DNA from: Leptospira levettii
Lineage (GTDB): Bacteria > Spirochaetota > Leptospiria > Leptospirales > Leptospiraceae
Assembly: GCF_002812085.1 (NCBI RefSeq)
Contig: NZ_NPDM01000002.1
Coordinates: forward strand, 372,001 to 436,000
Direction of reading: 5' to 3'
Length of the DNA stretch: 64,000 nt
The notes below the pieces were generated by a model. That model was not told the origin of the DNA, searched no databases, and worked only from the letters and a program-made list of their open reading frames with translations. A program made the position numbers and the translations under genes. Below are positions 34,972 to 44,530 of the stretch, piece after piece (within the stretch, counting starts at the first letter, position 1; the number at the start of each line of letters is the position of its first letter).

Positions 34972-36153
34972 TTACTGGATCACAAGTTCTGCTTTTAATG
35001 CCCCTTGTTTTTTTAAGGCTTCTAAAATGGAGATGATATCCTTTGTGGAAGCTCCCACCTTATTTAGGGCTCCTACCACATCCGATACCTGGGTGGTTTC
35101 CTTCAGAACAAAAACAGACTCACCCTTCCCATCGTCTTGGATGGGGAAAAAATACCGTGATTTGTCTCTGTTGGCGATTTGGATGGATAGACCTTGTTGG
35201 GAAATGGCCACCTCATCAATGGCAATGTTTGCTCCCATCACGATGGTTCCCGTGCGTTCATTAATGACCACCCTTGCCACGGGAGACGAGTTGATGGTTA
35301 GGTTTTCTAATTTTGATAAAAAAGTTAAATCTAGTTTCGGTGCACCTGTCACCAATTCACCATTAGGACCAGTTGAGTCTTTTGCCATTGGTAGAGGAAC
35401 GAGTATTTCTGTTGGTGACACCACTTCAGGAACCACCGATAACTCAGAGGTAATGGTATCCACAATGGCTCCCATAGTGGTATAATCCTTCTCTAGTAAT
35501 GTGAGTTTCACTGATTTGGTGATGGGAGCATTCGGGATGGACTTCTCCAAAATGGCTCCAAACGGAACAAGTGCCGTGTTCGAACCAGATTTTTTATCAG
35601 CGCCTCTCTTCTTCTCTTTACCACCAAACACAAGTACACCGGAAGCAACTGCAATTGTTTCTCCATTACCAGCTTTCAGTGGAGATTGGAGTAATACTCC
35701 ACCTTCTAGAGAACGGGCATCACCTAGAGAGGATACAACAACATCAATTTTATCCCCTTCTTTTAAATTCACAGGGACATTGGCAGTGATGAGTACGGAT
35801 GCAGTGTTTTTCGCATCTCGCAAATTCTTTTTCGTATTCACCCCAAGACCTGCAAGGTAGTTTTGGAGTGCTTCTTCTGTTAAAGGGTTTTTGGTATCCC
35901 CTGTTCCATTAAGACCCACCACAAGGCCAAATCCTGTCAGTTGGTTTTCCCGAACCGCATCAATTCGCACGAGATCTTTCAGCCTTGTTTCCACTGCAAA
36001 AAGGGAACCGTTGAGACAGAAGAAAAATAAGAGAAACAGAAATATCGAAACTCCCTCTCTTCGAATCAGTTGAAGAATTGTTGGCTTCAAGTTTGCATTT
36101 GCGACAAATTCCAACTTTGTGAAAGTTTTTTTTAGTTTGTTGTTTCGAATCAT
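34972..36153 (-). CDS. flgI: Flagellar P-ring protein FlgI
   Basis: Periplasmic ring around the flagellar rod. After a long basic leader, a signal peptide (VSIFLFLLFFFCLNGSLFA) precedes the mature start VETRLKDLVRIDAVRENQLTGFGLVVGLNGTGD, the FlgI signature. ALQNYLAGLGV, NTASVLITANVP, the NERTGTIVMGANIAIDEVAIS stretch, and the C-terminal STKDIISILEALKKQGALKAELVIQ are also conserved. Length is close to the family norm; the cytoplasmic extension before the signal peptide suggests the true start could be further in. Six bases separate it from flgH. In spirochaetes the flagella are periplasmic, so the ring's exact role differs from that in enterics. Confidence 0.95.
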   Translation of the reverse strand: MIRNNKLKKTFTKLEFVANANLKPTILQLIRREGVSIFLFLLFFFCLNGSLFAVETRLKDLVRIDAVRENQLTGFGLVVGLNGTGDTKNPLTEEALQNYLAGLGVNTKKNLRDAKNTASVLITANVPVNLKEGDKIDVVVSSLGDARSLEGGVLLQSPLKAGNGETIAVASGVLVFGGKEKKRGADKKSGSNTALVPFGAILEKSIPNAPITKSVKLTLLEKDYTTMGAIVDTITSELSVVPEVVSPTEILVPLPMAKDSTGPNGELVTGAPKLDLTFLSKLENLTINSSPVARVVINERTGTIVMGANIAIDEVAISQQGLSIQIANRDKSRYFFPIQDDGKGESVFVLKETTQVSDVVGALNKVGASTKDIISILEALKKQGALKAELVIQ

Positions 36154-36159
36154 AAAGGA

Positions 36160-36978
36160 TTACTCACTTTCACCTAAGAGTCGTTTAATGTTTTTTAAGA
36201 TGATTTCTTGTTTTTCTTTGTCAGAGAGTTCTGCTTTTTCTGTTACAGATCCATCTGGATTTGTAATCCGTTTCATTTGGATATTGGGATCATTTAATTC
36301 TTTCGGATTGAGTGTTCCTTGGTATTCCACTCGCAGATTGGCAATCAGGTCACTGGCAATGAATCGATTTTTATCTAGGTCTTCTGGTGAAATCGTTCCC
36401 GACAAACGAAGGTTAATTCTTTCTTCCGAAAGATTAAATACACGACTGCCTTCTAATTCTAAATTACCAGTACCTGGATCTATGCCAGTCACAAGAACTG
36501 CCATCACACCCACCACTTTCCCTTGGGATTTGGATTTTCCCACTTTGGATCGCATATAGGTAGAGTTTGCGGTATAATTGGGAAGGTCTGGGACTAATTT
36601 TTTATCAGGAACGGTTTTGATATCATTGTCAAAAGTTGCTTTGTATTCCGATTCGTATTCAACGCGAAGTCCGTTTTTCAAAACCACTTTCACAACGGTT
36701 CCTGGTTGGATGGTTTTGGGATACGAATACGGGTCCTTGTCCTTCCATAAAGATTCTGCATGTAAGGTAGAAGTCATTGTTAGGGAAGACAATGATACCA
36801 GAAATTCGCAGTAGGATGTGATCATAAAACAAAAAAAGACAACAAAACACTGAGCCAAAGGACGTTTCCAAAGAGATCGAAAAACCAAAAAGGAAGGACT
36901 GTGTTTCACGACTGTTTTCCATTTTGCAGATCTGGAATTGGATAAAAACTTGGAATTGGATTTTAAATCAAACATCAC
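36160..36978 (-). CDS. flgH: Flagellar L-ring protein FlgH
   Basis: Ring protein partner of FlgI. The C-terminal two thirds match FlgH: SLWKDKDPYSYPKTIQPGTVVKVVLKNG and GNLELEGSRVFNLSEERINLRLSGTISPEDLDKNRFIASDLIANLRVEYQG. The expected lipobox is not clear; the secretion signal ends near TMTSTLHAES, suggesting signal peptidase I. About 50 residues precede the hydrophobic segment, so the real start may be an internal Met. It is unusual to find an L-ring gene in a bacterium whose flagella do not cross the outer membrane, but leptospires are known to keep flgH. It starts on the base before flgA ends (36978/36979). Confidence 0.88.
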   Translation of the reverse strand: MMFDLKSNSKFLSNSRSAKWKTVVKHSPSFLVFRSLWKRPLAQCFVVFFCFMITSYCEFLVSLSSLTMTSTLHAESLWKDKDPYSYPKTIQPGTVVKVVLKNGLRVEYESEYKATFDNDIKTVPDKKLVPDLPNYTANSTYMRSKVGKSKSQGKVVGVMAVLVTGIDPGTGNLELEGSRVFNLSEERINLRLSGTISPEDLDKNRFIASDLIANLRVEYQGTLNPKELNDPNIQMKRITNPDGSVTEKAELSDKEKQEIILKNIKRLLGESE

Positions 36979-37920
36979 TTATCTCTCTTCCAAAAGGCAA
37001 ACACCTTCGTTTTGTACACGTGCTTTGATCGTCTTTTGCGTAGCCAAATTCAAAAGCGGAATCTCTTCTCCCTGATTCCCTGACGAAAGAGCTCTTGTTT
37101 TGATTTTTAATAATAAATTTCCAGTTGTGTAGACAAGTTCCACTTCCTGGCCACGTTCGATGGTATGGAGTGTGCGCACTTGTTTTTTTTCGATCGCAGT
37201 GTCAGGCAAAAATCCATTGAGTGCTGTTTTACCAACGGGGTTTTCCTCCGTGAATTCCCGAAATGAATCGGCGGAAAAAAAACTGCGTAGTTCCACATCG
37301 TTTTCTGTTAAAACCGTTTTTGCTGGAATTTCTTTCGTCGTGAAGTATGCTTTTTTCTTTTCTTCAATGAGGAAGGGTATGGATTCTGAATGCACGAGTT
37401 TCCCTTCGAAGTAAAAATCCAAGGGAAACAAACGTTTTCCGGGATGAAGGGAACGGCCAAGGCTTCGCCAAACAGGAGAGGTCCCTGAAATGATAGGAAA
37501 GGATTCCTTTTCGGATTGGATCCGAAAGTTTTCTCCCATTTCGCCTAAACCATTTTGGTTCGAAAGTGAAAGTGCTTTCCAGAGAGAATCTTCTAATTCT
37601 TTTTTGGAGGCATTGGATGTTCTCGGAAGTAGGATCCCTTCTTTTCCCATCACTTCAAAGGATGTTTCTCCTCCAAATTCTTTGGAATAAAGAGTTGTGA
37701 TCGTATCTGTGAGAAATTCAGGACTGATGATGATCGGTGCTTTTACATTGCGGAATACAATTGGATTCCAATTTCCTTTCCAGTTGGTAAATTCTGACAA
37801 CCGTACCTCACCAACACCAATAATGGTTTTTGGTTTGAGATACAATCGGTTGTTTTCTTTGTTTGCAAACAAAGACAAACAAAACACCATACTAGTGAGA
37901 ATGGAAATCCAAACTTTCAT
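36979..37920 (-). CDS. flgA: Flagellar P-ring assembly chaperone FlgA
   Basis: Periplasmic chaperone for FlgI assembly. The N-terminal signal peptide (ISILTSMVFCLSLFA) is followed by poorly conserved regions. The C-terminal SAF/FlgA domain is recognisable: KKAYFTTKEIPAKTVLTENDVELRSFFSAD, NPVGKTALNGFLPDTAIEKKQVRTLHTIERGQEVELVYTTGNLLLKIKTRALSSGNQGEEIPLLN and QKTIKARV. The ATG shares its A with the flgG stop (TAATG at 37922-37918), so the two are translationally coupled. Confidence 0.9.
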   Translation of the reverse strand: MKVWISILTSMVFCLSLFANKENNRLYLKPKTIIGVGEVRLSEFTNWKGNWNPIVFRNVKAPIIISPEFLTDTITTLYSKEFGGETSFEVMGKEGILLPRTSNASKKELEDSLWKALSLSNQNGLGEMGENFRIQSEKESFPIISGTSPVWRSLGRSLHPGKRLFPLDFYFEGKLVHSESIPFLIEEKKKAYFTTKEIPAKTVLTENDVELRSFFSADSFREFTEENPVGKTALNGFLPDTAIEKKQVRTLHTIERGQEVELVYTTGNLLLKIKTRALSSGNQGEEIPLLNLATQKTIKARVQNEGVCLLEER

Positions 37921-38717
37921 TAACGTTTGAGACCAATCGCCGTAGAAAGCATGTTATCCGAAGTTTGGATGGTTTTGGAATTGGATTCGTAAGCCCTTTG
38001 TGCTACAATCATATTCACCATCTCTTCTACGATTTTTACGTTACTCATTTCTAAAAATCCTTGTAAGACACTCCCATACCCTTCTTGGGAAGGCATTCCT
38101 GGAATTTCTTGGCCAGAAGCAACAGTTTCTCGGAATAAGTTTTTACCCACAGCTTGTAGGCCGGCTGGGTTTACAAATCGATAGAGTTCCAATTGGCCAA
38201 TGGTTGTCGGACGAATATCATTCCCAATTTTCACTGTGACTTCCCCTTCTTCAGAAACCATAAGGGTATTTAAGATGGCATTTTCAGGAAGGATGATAGG
38301 TGGTTCGAGTAAGTACCCGTTTGAAGTGACCACTTGTTGGTTGGAATCTATTTTAAAGGATCCGTCTCGGGAATACGAAAAAGTGCCATCAGGCATTTGG
38401 ATTTTGAAAAATGCCATCTCCCCTGTGAGTGCTAAATCTAATTTATTTCCTGTTGCTTGGAAGGAACCAATTTCGAATAACTTCTGTGTGGCGGCAACTT
38501 TCACACCATGCCCCACATTCACACCAGTAGGAATTTCGGAAACAGAGGTAGCTGGAGTTCCCGCAAGCACTTGGTGTTGGTACACTAAATCTTCAAAGTC
38601 CACACGGTTTTTCTTAAATCCTGTGGTGTTTACGTTGGCAAGGTTATTGGCAACGGTATCAATATGAAATTGTTGGGCAATCATCCCGGTAGCGCCGGTC
38701 CAAAGGGATCGCATCAT
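37920..38717 (-). CDS. flgG: Flagellar distal rod protein FlgG
   Basis: Distal rod subunit. MMRSLWTGATGMIAQQFHIDTVANNLANVNTTGFKKNRVDFEDLVYQ is the strong FlgG N-terminal signature. The C-terminus YGSVLQGFLEMSNVKIVEEMVNMIVAQRAYESNSKTIQTSDNMLSTAIGLKR is its coiled-coil partner. At 265 residues it is the usual length. First gene of the flgG-flgA-flgH-flgI-flgJ operon; GAGGTG lies 7 bases before the first ATG. A sigma-28-like promoter is visible upstream. Confidence 0.96.
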   Translation of the reverse strand: MMRSLWTGATGMIAQQFHIDTVANNLANVNTTGFKKNRVDFEDLVYQHQVLAGTPATSVSEIPTGVNVGHGVKVAATQKLFEIGSFQATGNKLDLALTGEMAFFKIQMPDGTFSYSRDGSFKIDSNQQVVTSNGYLLEPPIILPENAILNTLMVSEEGEVTVKIGNDIRPTTIGQLELYRFVNPAGLQAVGKNLFRETVASGQEIPGMPSQEGYGSVLQGFLEMSNVKIVEEMVNMIVAQRAYESNSKTIQTSDNMLSTAIGLKR

Positions 38718-38738
38718 AAAAAGGCACCTCTACAGCTT

Positions 38739-38764
38739 CTATCGGAAGACTGTCAAAAAAGCTA
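38739..38764 (-). promoter_or_regulatory. Candidate flagellar (sigma-28-like) promoter of the flgG operon
   Basis: On the minus strand TAGCTTTT (38764-38757), 10 bases, TCCGATAG (38746-38739). CCGATA matches the sigma-28 -10 core; the -35 is a partial match to TAAAGTTT. TTGACA (complement of 38756-38751) also sits in the same place, so sigma-70 is an alternative. The start would lie about 15-20 bases before the flgG ATG. Confidence 0.35.
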
Positions 38765-38788
38765 AGTGTCTTTTTTTATGATTATGTC

Positions 38789-39238
38789 TTATTTTCCTGT
38801 ACTCCCAAACCCACCCGTCCCACGTTCTGTGGAACCGAGTTCCGGTACCACTTGGATGGGAAATTTTACCACTGCTTGGACCACCATTTGGGCAACACGT
38901 GTGCCTGGCTCTAAAAGGAAATCCGATCCGCTGAGGTTTAGAAGTGGGATGAGGATCTCACCCCGGTAATCGGAATCAATGGTGCCAGGGCTATTCGGCA
39001 TGATGATCCTTTGTTTTGTGGAAAACCCACTCCTAGGTCTGATTTGCCCTTCATACCCATCGGGAATGGCCATCGCAAGACCTGTCGGAACCAGGACCAC
39101 TTCCCCTTTCGGGAGGAGAAGGTGTTCCGAAAGGCAAGCAGAGAGATCCATACCAGCTGCCCCATCTGTTTTGTATTCAGGGACTGAAGCCCCCTCTCTT
39201 AGAATTTGGATTTGCAAGTATTTGTGAGAAGCTAACAT
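38789..39238 (-). CDS. dut: dUTP diphosphatase
   Basis: Hydrolyses dUTP to dUMP and pyrophosphate, keeping uracil out of DNA and feeding dTMP synthesis. All five trimeric dUTPase motifs appear: AAGMDLSA, PRSGFSTKQ, GTIDSDYRGEI, RVAQMVVQ and the C-terminal GSTERGTGGFGSTGK, which closes the active site. 149 residues, normal length. AAGGA lies 5 bases before the ATG. It lies about 120 bases downstream of the M16 protease, perhaps with its own promoter, and upstream of the flagellar operon. Confidence 0.96.
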   Translation of the reverse strand: MLASHKYLQIQILREGASVPEYKTDGAAGMDLSACLSEHLLLPKGEVVLVPTGLAMAIPDGYEGQIRPRSGFSTKQRIIMPNSPGTIDSDYRGEILIPLLNLSGSDFLLEPGTRVAQMVVQAVVKFPIQVVPELGSTERGTGGFGSTGK

Positions 39239-39360
39239 AAATTCCTTTGTATCATACTAAAATTGGATGTCCCAGAATCAAAATCTTGGATTCGAAAACG
39301 GAAGCAATGCAATCATCGCAAGGAACCCGAACTTTGGAAGACTAAACTAGTTGGTTTCCG

Positions 39361-40647
39361 TTAACCGCCAAATTGCACAGGGATTTTGGCAAATTGGGTT
39401 TCTGTCATATCTCCCACACAAGACAAATGCACTTTGTCTAAACCAAACATCTCTTTGGCAGCTAGATTAATTTCCTCTAAGGTAACTGACTTAATTGCCT
39501 TCATACGATCTTCCAAAGAATAATAGGTTCCGTAATAGATTTCCTGTAATCCAATATTATTCATTCGGTTTTCAGGCAGTTCATACCCGATGGCAATCGA
39601 GCCCATTTGATTGGATTTGGCATCCGCAAGTTCAGATTTGGTAAAACCATTTTTTGTAATCGTTTCCAATTCCTTAAGAATGAGTTCCACACAACGTGCT
39701 GCTTTTTCTTTGGACGTAGCAGACGAGATCGAAAAAAGCCCTGTGGTTTTGTAATAGGAAGGAAAACTATAAATGCTATAACAAAGCCCTTCTTTTTCAC
39801 GGATGTTTTGGAAAAGACGAGATGCCATTCCTCCACCGAGAATGGTGGAAATAAGTCCAGAAACAGTCACAGTTCGGTAGTCTCTTTTTTTTCCATTCAC
39901 ACCGAGCATGATATGAAACTGTTCAATTTTACGACGTTCTAAATGTTTCGAATAACTTTTTTTAGGTGCTGGAATGATGAGTTCTGACGGGTTTTTGCCT
40001 TTTGGGTTTTCAAAGGAAAAGTATTTTTTGGTGAGGTCTAACACCTTCTCCCAAGTAAAATTTCCCGAAACAGAGATCACCATATTCTTTGGGAAATAAT
40101 GTTTTTCAAAAAACGTCCGTATGGATTTTTCTGTAACACCTGTTACTGATTTTTTCGTACCAATGATATCACGTCCGTAAGGTGACTTCCCAAAGATATT
40201 GCGAAAGTAATAATCGTATACAAAGTCATCAGGTGCATCTTCATAGGAACGCATCTCTTCCATGATGACACCCTTTTCGGTATGGATGTCTTCTTTTCGA
40301 AAGAGGGGTCGAAAGAGCATGTCAGATAAAATTTCAAAGGCAAGTTCCGCTTGGTTTTTGATGGCAACTACATAGTATTGTGTGTATTCACGTCCAGTAG
40401 ACCCGTTTAAAATCCCACCCACTCGTTCGATGGATTCTGCGATTTCTTTACTTGTGCGCGTTTCTGTGTCTTTGAAGAGCATATGCTCTAAAAAGTGAAA
40501 GTAACCATGTTCGGAATTGGTTTCAGCAAGACTGCCTTGTTTTAAAAAAACACCCACCCCCATAGAGGATGCGTGTTTCATAGGTTGGAAAAGAACTGTA
40601 AGACCATTGGGTAATACAGTTCGTTTGCATTCAATGACGGGTGCCAT
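39361..40647 (-). CDS. M16 family zinc metalloprotease (processing-peptidase-like)
   Basis: Pitrilysin-family peptidase, 428 residues, related to mitochondrial processing peptidase. The inverted zinc motif HFLEHMLF is at about 55-62, with the third ligand Glu in EKGVIMEEMRSYEDAP. The second half is the family's inactive repeat with GGGMASRLFQNIREKEGLCYSIYS. The frame is open to 40665, but GGGGGGAG lies 8 bases before the ATG at 40647, which is the better start. It follows pnp by 37 bases, a common arrangement (pnp next to an M16 gene), so it is probably part of the long transcript starting at rimP. The substrate is unknown. Confidence 0.9.
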   Translation of the reverse strand: MAPVIECKRTVLPNGLTVLFQPMKHASSMGVGVFLKQGSLAETNSEHGYFHFLEHMLFKDTETRTSKEIAESIERVGGILNGSTGREYTQYYVVAIKNQAELAFEILSDMLFRPLFRKEDIHTEKGVIMEEMRSYEDAPDDFVYDYYFRNIFGKSPYGRDIIGTKKSVTGVTEKSIRTFFEKHYFPKNMVISVSGNFTWEKVLDLTKKYFSFENPKGKNPSELIIPAPKKSYSKHLERRKIEQFHIMLGVNGKKRDYRTVTVSGLISTILGGGMASRLFQNIREKEGLCYSIYSFPSYYKTTGLFSISSATSKEKAARCVELILKELETITKNGFTKSELADAKSNQMGSIAIGYELPENRMNNIGLQEIYYGTYYSLEDRMKAIKSVTLEEINLAAKEMFGLDKVHLSCVGDMTETQFAKIPVQFGG

Positions 40648-40684
40648 TTGGTTCACTCCCCCCAAACAGAAGTTTGGGGACTGT

Positions 40685-42775
40685 TTAGTTGTCTAAAAGG
40701 ACATCCTTTCTGGAAAGATCAATTTTTCCCATTTTATCAACGGAAATCACTTTCACTTTGATTTTTTCCCCTTCGGAAACAATGTCACGAACTGATTGAA
40801 CTCGTTTCACATCTAATTTAGAGATGTGGCAAAGCCCTTCTTTTCCTGGTAAAATTTCAACAAAGGCACCAAAGTCAGCGATTCGTTTGATGACACCTTC
40901 GTAGATTTTTCCTACTTCGATTTCTTCAAAGATTCCATCGATCATGGCAATGGCTTTTTCTTTGGACTCTTCACTTGGAGAGGCAATGGTTACCTTTCCA
41001 GAATCATCCACAGAAATTTCCGAACCCGATTGTTCGATGATGGCACGGATCATTTTCCCACCAGGGCCAATGAGTTCTCCGATACGATCTTTTGGAATTT
41101 GTTTTTGGGTGATACGAGGAGCGTTCTCGCTTAAGTTTCCTTTGACAGAAGAAATCGCTTTGTTCATCTCACCGAGGATATGGTCACGACCCACTTCGGC
41201 TTGTTCGATGGCTTTTTGCAAAACTTCGAGTCCAAGACCATTGACTTTTAGGTCCATTTGGAAGGCAGTGATGCCTTTTTTCGTTCCAGCAAGTTTAAAG
41301 TCCATATCACCAAAGTGGTCTTCGATCCCAGCAATGTCAGATAGTACTGCAAAACGACCTTTTTCATCACTGAAAAGTCCCATGGCAATTCCTGACACAG
41401 GGCCAGAAATCGGAACCCCACCCGCCATAAGCGCTAAGGTACCCGAACAAACAGATGCCATAGAAGAGGATCCATTGGATTCTAAAATTTCAGATACAAG
41501 TCTTATCACATACGGAAACTCAGTTTGAGTCGGAAGGACTTTTTTAATGGCACGTTCTGCAAGGTTACCGTGACCAATTTCTCGCCTTCCAGGGCCTGAG
41601 TTACGTCGCACTTCACCTACTGAAAACGCAGGGAAGTTGTAGTGTAACATAAAATTCTTTTCTTTCGAACCTTCGAGTGTTTCGTACCTTTGGTTGTCCG
41701 AAGTCGTTCCGAGTGTCATCACTCCAAGAGACTGTGTTTGCCCTCTTGTGAAAACAGCAGAACCATGTGGTCCAGGTAGCACATCAATCTCACAGGAGAT
41801 TTGTCGGATTTCGTTTGTTTTACGACCGTCAAAACGAATCCCTTCACCTAGCACGAGTTCACGAACGACTTCATATTCTAATTCATGAAGGAAATGTTTG
41901 ATTTCTTTGGTTTTGTCTTCTGGAGCCAATAAGGTTTTAAAATGTTCAACCGTTTCTTTGTTAATGGCTTTGATGTCATCGTTACGTTTTGCTTTGTCTG
42001 CATTTTTGTTAGCAGCAGTCAAACGTTCGAATGCGAACTCACGAATTTTTGCATGGAGTTCTTTATCAGGAGTTTTTAAAACGACTTCTTTTTTAACAGT
42101 TCCGTTTTTCTTCGCCAATTCTTCTTGCATTGCCACAGCCACTTTCAGCTGTTCTTGTGCAAAACGAAGGGCTGCCATCATGTCTTCTTTGGAGATTTCA
42201 CTTGCTTCGCCTTCGATCATGACGATGGCATCTTTGGTTCCTGCGACTACTAAATCCAAATCAGATTTTGTGATTTCTTCATTGGTTGGGTTTAGGATAA
42301 ACTCACCAGCAATCCTTCCGATACGAGCACCCGCAATCGGGCCTGCAAACGGAATGGAAGAAACAGAAAGTGCCGCCGAAGCTGCGTTAATCGCATGGCC
42401 TTGGACAGAAACTTGTTTGTCAGCAGATAATACTTGTACAAGAAGTTGGACTTCAGAGAAGTAACCTTCTGGGAACATCGGACGGATGGGACGATCTAGA
42501 ATTCTAGAAAGTAATACTTCGTGTTCGGCAGGTTTTGCTTCCCGTTTGAAGTAACCACCAGGGAAACGACCTACTGAGTAAGCTTTTTCCGTGTATTCGC
42601 ATGTAAGAGGGAAAAAATCTTGGCCTTCTTTTGGTTCGTCCGCTGCACAAACAGTGGCAAGCAGAACCAAATTTCCGGTTTTGTATACAACCGACCCGTG
42701 AGCTTGTTTCGCCCACTTGCCGGTCTCTAGGGTAATGGAATCTCTACCCCAAACACCAGTGAACTCTGTAGCCAT
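40685..42775 (-). CDS. pnp: Polyribonucleotide nucleotidyltransferase (PNPase)
   Basis: Phosphorolytic 3'-5' exoribonuclease. The 696 residues show the first RNase PH domain ([40 protein letters not shown]), a linker helical domain, the second RNase PH core ([51 protein letters not shown], and the Asp motif [20 protein letters not shown]), a KH domain ([20 protein letters not shown]) and an S1 domain ([26 protein letters not shown]). It starts 5 bases after the rpsO stop; the rpsO-pnp pair is conserved widely and often autoregulated. Confidence 0.97.
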   Translation of the reverse strand: MATEFTGVWGRDSITLETGKWAKQAHGSVVYKTGNLVLLATVCAADEPKEGQDFFPLTCEYTEKAYSVGRFPGGYFKREAKPAEHEVLLSRILDRPIRPMFPEGYFSEVQLLVQVLSADKQVSVQGHAINAASAALSVSSIPFAGPIAGARIGRIAGEFILNPTNEEITKSDLDLVVAGTKDAIVMIEGEASEISKEDMMAALRFAQEQLKVAVAMQEELAKKNGTVKKEVVLKTPDKELHAKIREFAFERLTAANKNADKAKRNDDIKAINKETVEHFKTLLAPEDKTKEIKHFLHELEYEVVRELVLGEGIRFDGRKTNEIRQISCEIDVLPGPHGSAVFTRGQTQSLGVMTLGTTSDNQRYETLEGSKEKNFMLHYNFPAFSVGEVRRNSGPGRREIGHGNLAERAIKKVLPTQTEFPYVIRLVSEILESNGSSSMASVCSGTLALMAGGVPISGPVSGIAMGLFSDEKGRFAVLSDIAGIEDHFGDMDFKLAGTKKGITAFQMDLKVNGLGLEVLQKAIEQAEVGRDHILGEMNKAISSVKGNLSENAPRITQKQIPKDRIGELIGPGGKMIRAIIEQSGSEISVDDSGKVTIASPSEESKEKAIAMIDGIFEEIEVGKIYEGVIKRIADFGAFVEILPGKEGLCHISKLDVKRVQSVRDIVSEGEKIKVKVISVDKMGKIDLSRKDVLLDN

Positions 42776-42780
42776 AGGAA

Positions 42781-43047
42781 TTATTTCCTAAGGCCGAGTT
42801 TTTCAATCAGCTTTTTATAACTTTCTAAGTTGGAACGTTTTAGGTATTCCAACAAACTCTTTCTCTGATTTACCATAGCGATAAGGCCACGGCGAGAGTG
42901 GAAGTCCTTCTTATTTGCTTTGAAGTGTTCCGTAAGGTCTTTAATACGAGAGTCGAGAAGAGCGATTTGTACTTCTGCAGAACCTGTGTCGTTTGGTTTG
43001 CTACCGAATGTAGCAATGATCTGCTGTTTTTGTTCTTTTGTGATCAT
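42781..43047 (-). CDS. rpsO: 30S ribosomal protein S15
   Basis: Primary 16S rRNA-binding protein of the 30S platform. The 88 residues contain the S15 signatures [50 protein letters not shown], and end in the usual basic LRK. Between truB and pnp, the standard order. Confidence 0.97.
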   Translation of the reverse strand: MITKEQKQQIIATFGSKPNDTGSAEVQIALLDSRIKDLTEHFKANKKDFHSRRGLIAMVNQRKSLLEYLKRSNLESYKKLIEKLGLRK

Positions 43048-43073
43048 ACTAGTGTCCAGATTTTAAGAAGGAC

Positions 43074-44003
43074 TCATTTAGAAAACATAATTTTTGCAGA
43101 AGGGTCAAAAAATACTTTTCGGTAGCGGTAGGGAATGTGGTTCGGTTTCTCTTCGTAAGAACACCAGGCAAGGATTGTGGTTTCGTCAGCATCCACGATG
43201 TAAAACCCAAGGGAATCGGCTTTGGGGAGTTTGTCCCAGATATACCCACCATGGATGACTGCTTTTTTCTCAGCCTCGTCTACGATCCGTAACGGCAATG
43301 GAAACACTTCTTTCCAGTTTTTGAGGTCAGTTGCCGAGACCTCCGCTAGAGTTTTGGCAGAAGAGACGTTATACTCTCCGATCGATTCCCGCACAAGCCT
43401 ACCCAGGGAAAGTGGAATCCCCCATTTGTCAGAAAGGTCAAGGACCAGTTTTCGAATGTAGGTTCCAGAGCTCACATGGACCCGGAAAGAGAACCCAATT
43501 TCTGTTTTTTGGATGTCTTTTACCGAATGGATGGTGATGGTCCGTTCCTTTTCTTCCACCTCAGTTCCCTCTCGAAAGAGGTCGGATTGGCGTTTGCCCC
43601 CTACTTTCAGAGCCGAGATTTTGGGTGCTTTTTGTGTTGTGAGTTTTGTGAGACTTTGTAGTTCCTCTTCCAATTGTTGGACGGAGAAGAGCGATTCAAA
43701 TTGTTTGCGGGAGGATATACGTTCGTCAATTTCTACCATTCCATCCGGGTCACCTGAATCGGTGCGGTATCCCACAATCACTTCTGCCAAATAGGTTTTG
43801 TCTTTTCCGAGGAATACTTGAGAGAAGGCAGTATAATCCCCACAAGGTAAAATGAGTAAACCTTCGGCAAATCGGTCGAGAGTTCCTGTATGCCCTACGG
43901 ATTTTTGATTTAACAAACGTTTTGTTTTCAAAACCAAATCGGAACTTGTAATCCCAGGTGGTTTGTAGACAAATAAAAATCCGGATACATAGGGTTTTGC
44001 CAT
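43074..44003 (-). CDS. truB: tRNA pseudouridine-55 synthase
   Basis: Makes pseudouridine at position 55 of the tRNA T-loop. GFLFVYKPPGITSSDLVLKTKR, then GHTGTLDRFAEGLLILPCGD, where the catalytic Asp follows GTL. Common TruB proteins read GTLDPLATG, so RFAEG is a variation. SSGTYIRKLVLDLSDKWG is another TruB motif. 309 residues. The C-terminal PUA-like part is short. In the rbfA-truB-rpsO part of the translation operon. Confidence 0.94.
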   Translation of the reverse strand: MAKPYVSGFLFVYKPPGITSSDLVLKTKRLLNQKSVGHTGTLDRFAEGLLILPCGDYTAFSQVFLGKDKTYLAEVIVGYRTDSGDPDGMVEIDERISSRKQFESLFSVQQLEEELQSLTKLTTQKAPKISALKVGGKRQSDLFREGTEVEEKERTITIHSVKDIQKTEIGFSFRVHVSSGTYIRKLVLDLSDKWGIPLSLGRLVRESIGEYNVSSAKTLAEVSATDLKNWKEVFPLPLRIVDEAEKKAVIHGGYIWDKLPKADSLGFYIVDADETTILAWCSYEEKPNHIPYRYRKVFFDPSAKIMFSK

Positions 44004-44034
44004 TCGAGGTCACCAAATTCAATTTAGGTGCTTA

Positions 44035-44520
44035 TTATTTATTTTCTTTTGCAGGAAAATCCGATTGCGAATCTGTGGTTTCCGTTTCGGAATCGTCAGA
44101 CTCTGCTTCTTTGCCTTCCTCATCAGTGTCTTCATCCTCATCTGTTTCATCGGGATGGAGTTCTTCAAATAAAGTTTTTGGGGCAGATTCATCGATGAGG
44201 CGATTCACTTCTAAACTTTTGATATAGTTATTATCCCAGACAAAACTAAACTTTGGGTTCGTATGTAAGTGGAGGTTTTTTCCAACAAGTGAAGATAAAA
44301 ACCCCGCACAAGAAACAAGTCCTTGTGTGAGTTTTTTTCGTTCGTTGTTATTACAAAGGGCTGTGAAGTAGACCTTCGCATACCGTAAGTCTTCGCTGAT
44401 TTCAATCCTATGGAAACTTGGTAAAAAGACCCGAGGGTCCTTTACCTTGCCTTCCAAAATCGCAGAGGAGATGAGGCGAATGATCTCCGATTCGAGTTTT
44501 TTCATTCGAATGGGATTCAT
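44035..44520 (-). CDS. rbfA: Ribosome-binding factor A with acidic tail
   Basis: Helps late maturation of the 30S subunit by processing the 16S 5' end. Residues 1-115 form the RbfA KH-like domain: MKKLESEIIRLISSAILEGKVKDPR, SEDLRYAKVYFTALCNNNERKKLTQGLVSCAGFLSSLVGKNLHLHTNPKFSFVWD. The remaining 45 residues are almost all Asp, Glu and Ser/Thr, with a short KENK end. Acidic tails exist in some RbfA proteins but this one is long. It is 10 bases after infB. Confidence 0.92.
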   Translation of the reverse strand: MNPIRMKKLESEIIRLISSAILEGKVKDPRVFLPSFHRIEISEDLRYAKVYFTALCNNNERKKLTQGLVSCAGFLSSLVGKNLHLHTNPKFSFVWDNNYIKSLEVNRLIDESAPKTLFEELHPDETDEDEDTDEEGKEAESDDSETETTDSQSDFPAKENK

Positions 44521-44530
44521 TTAGACCGCC

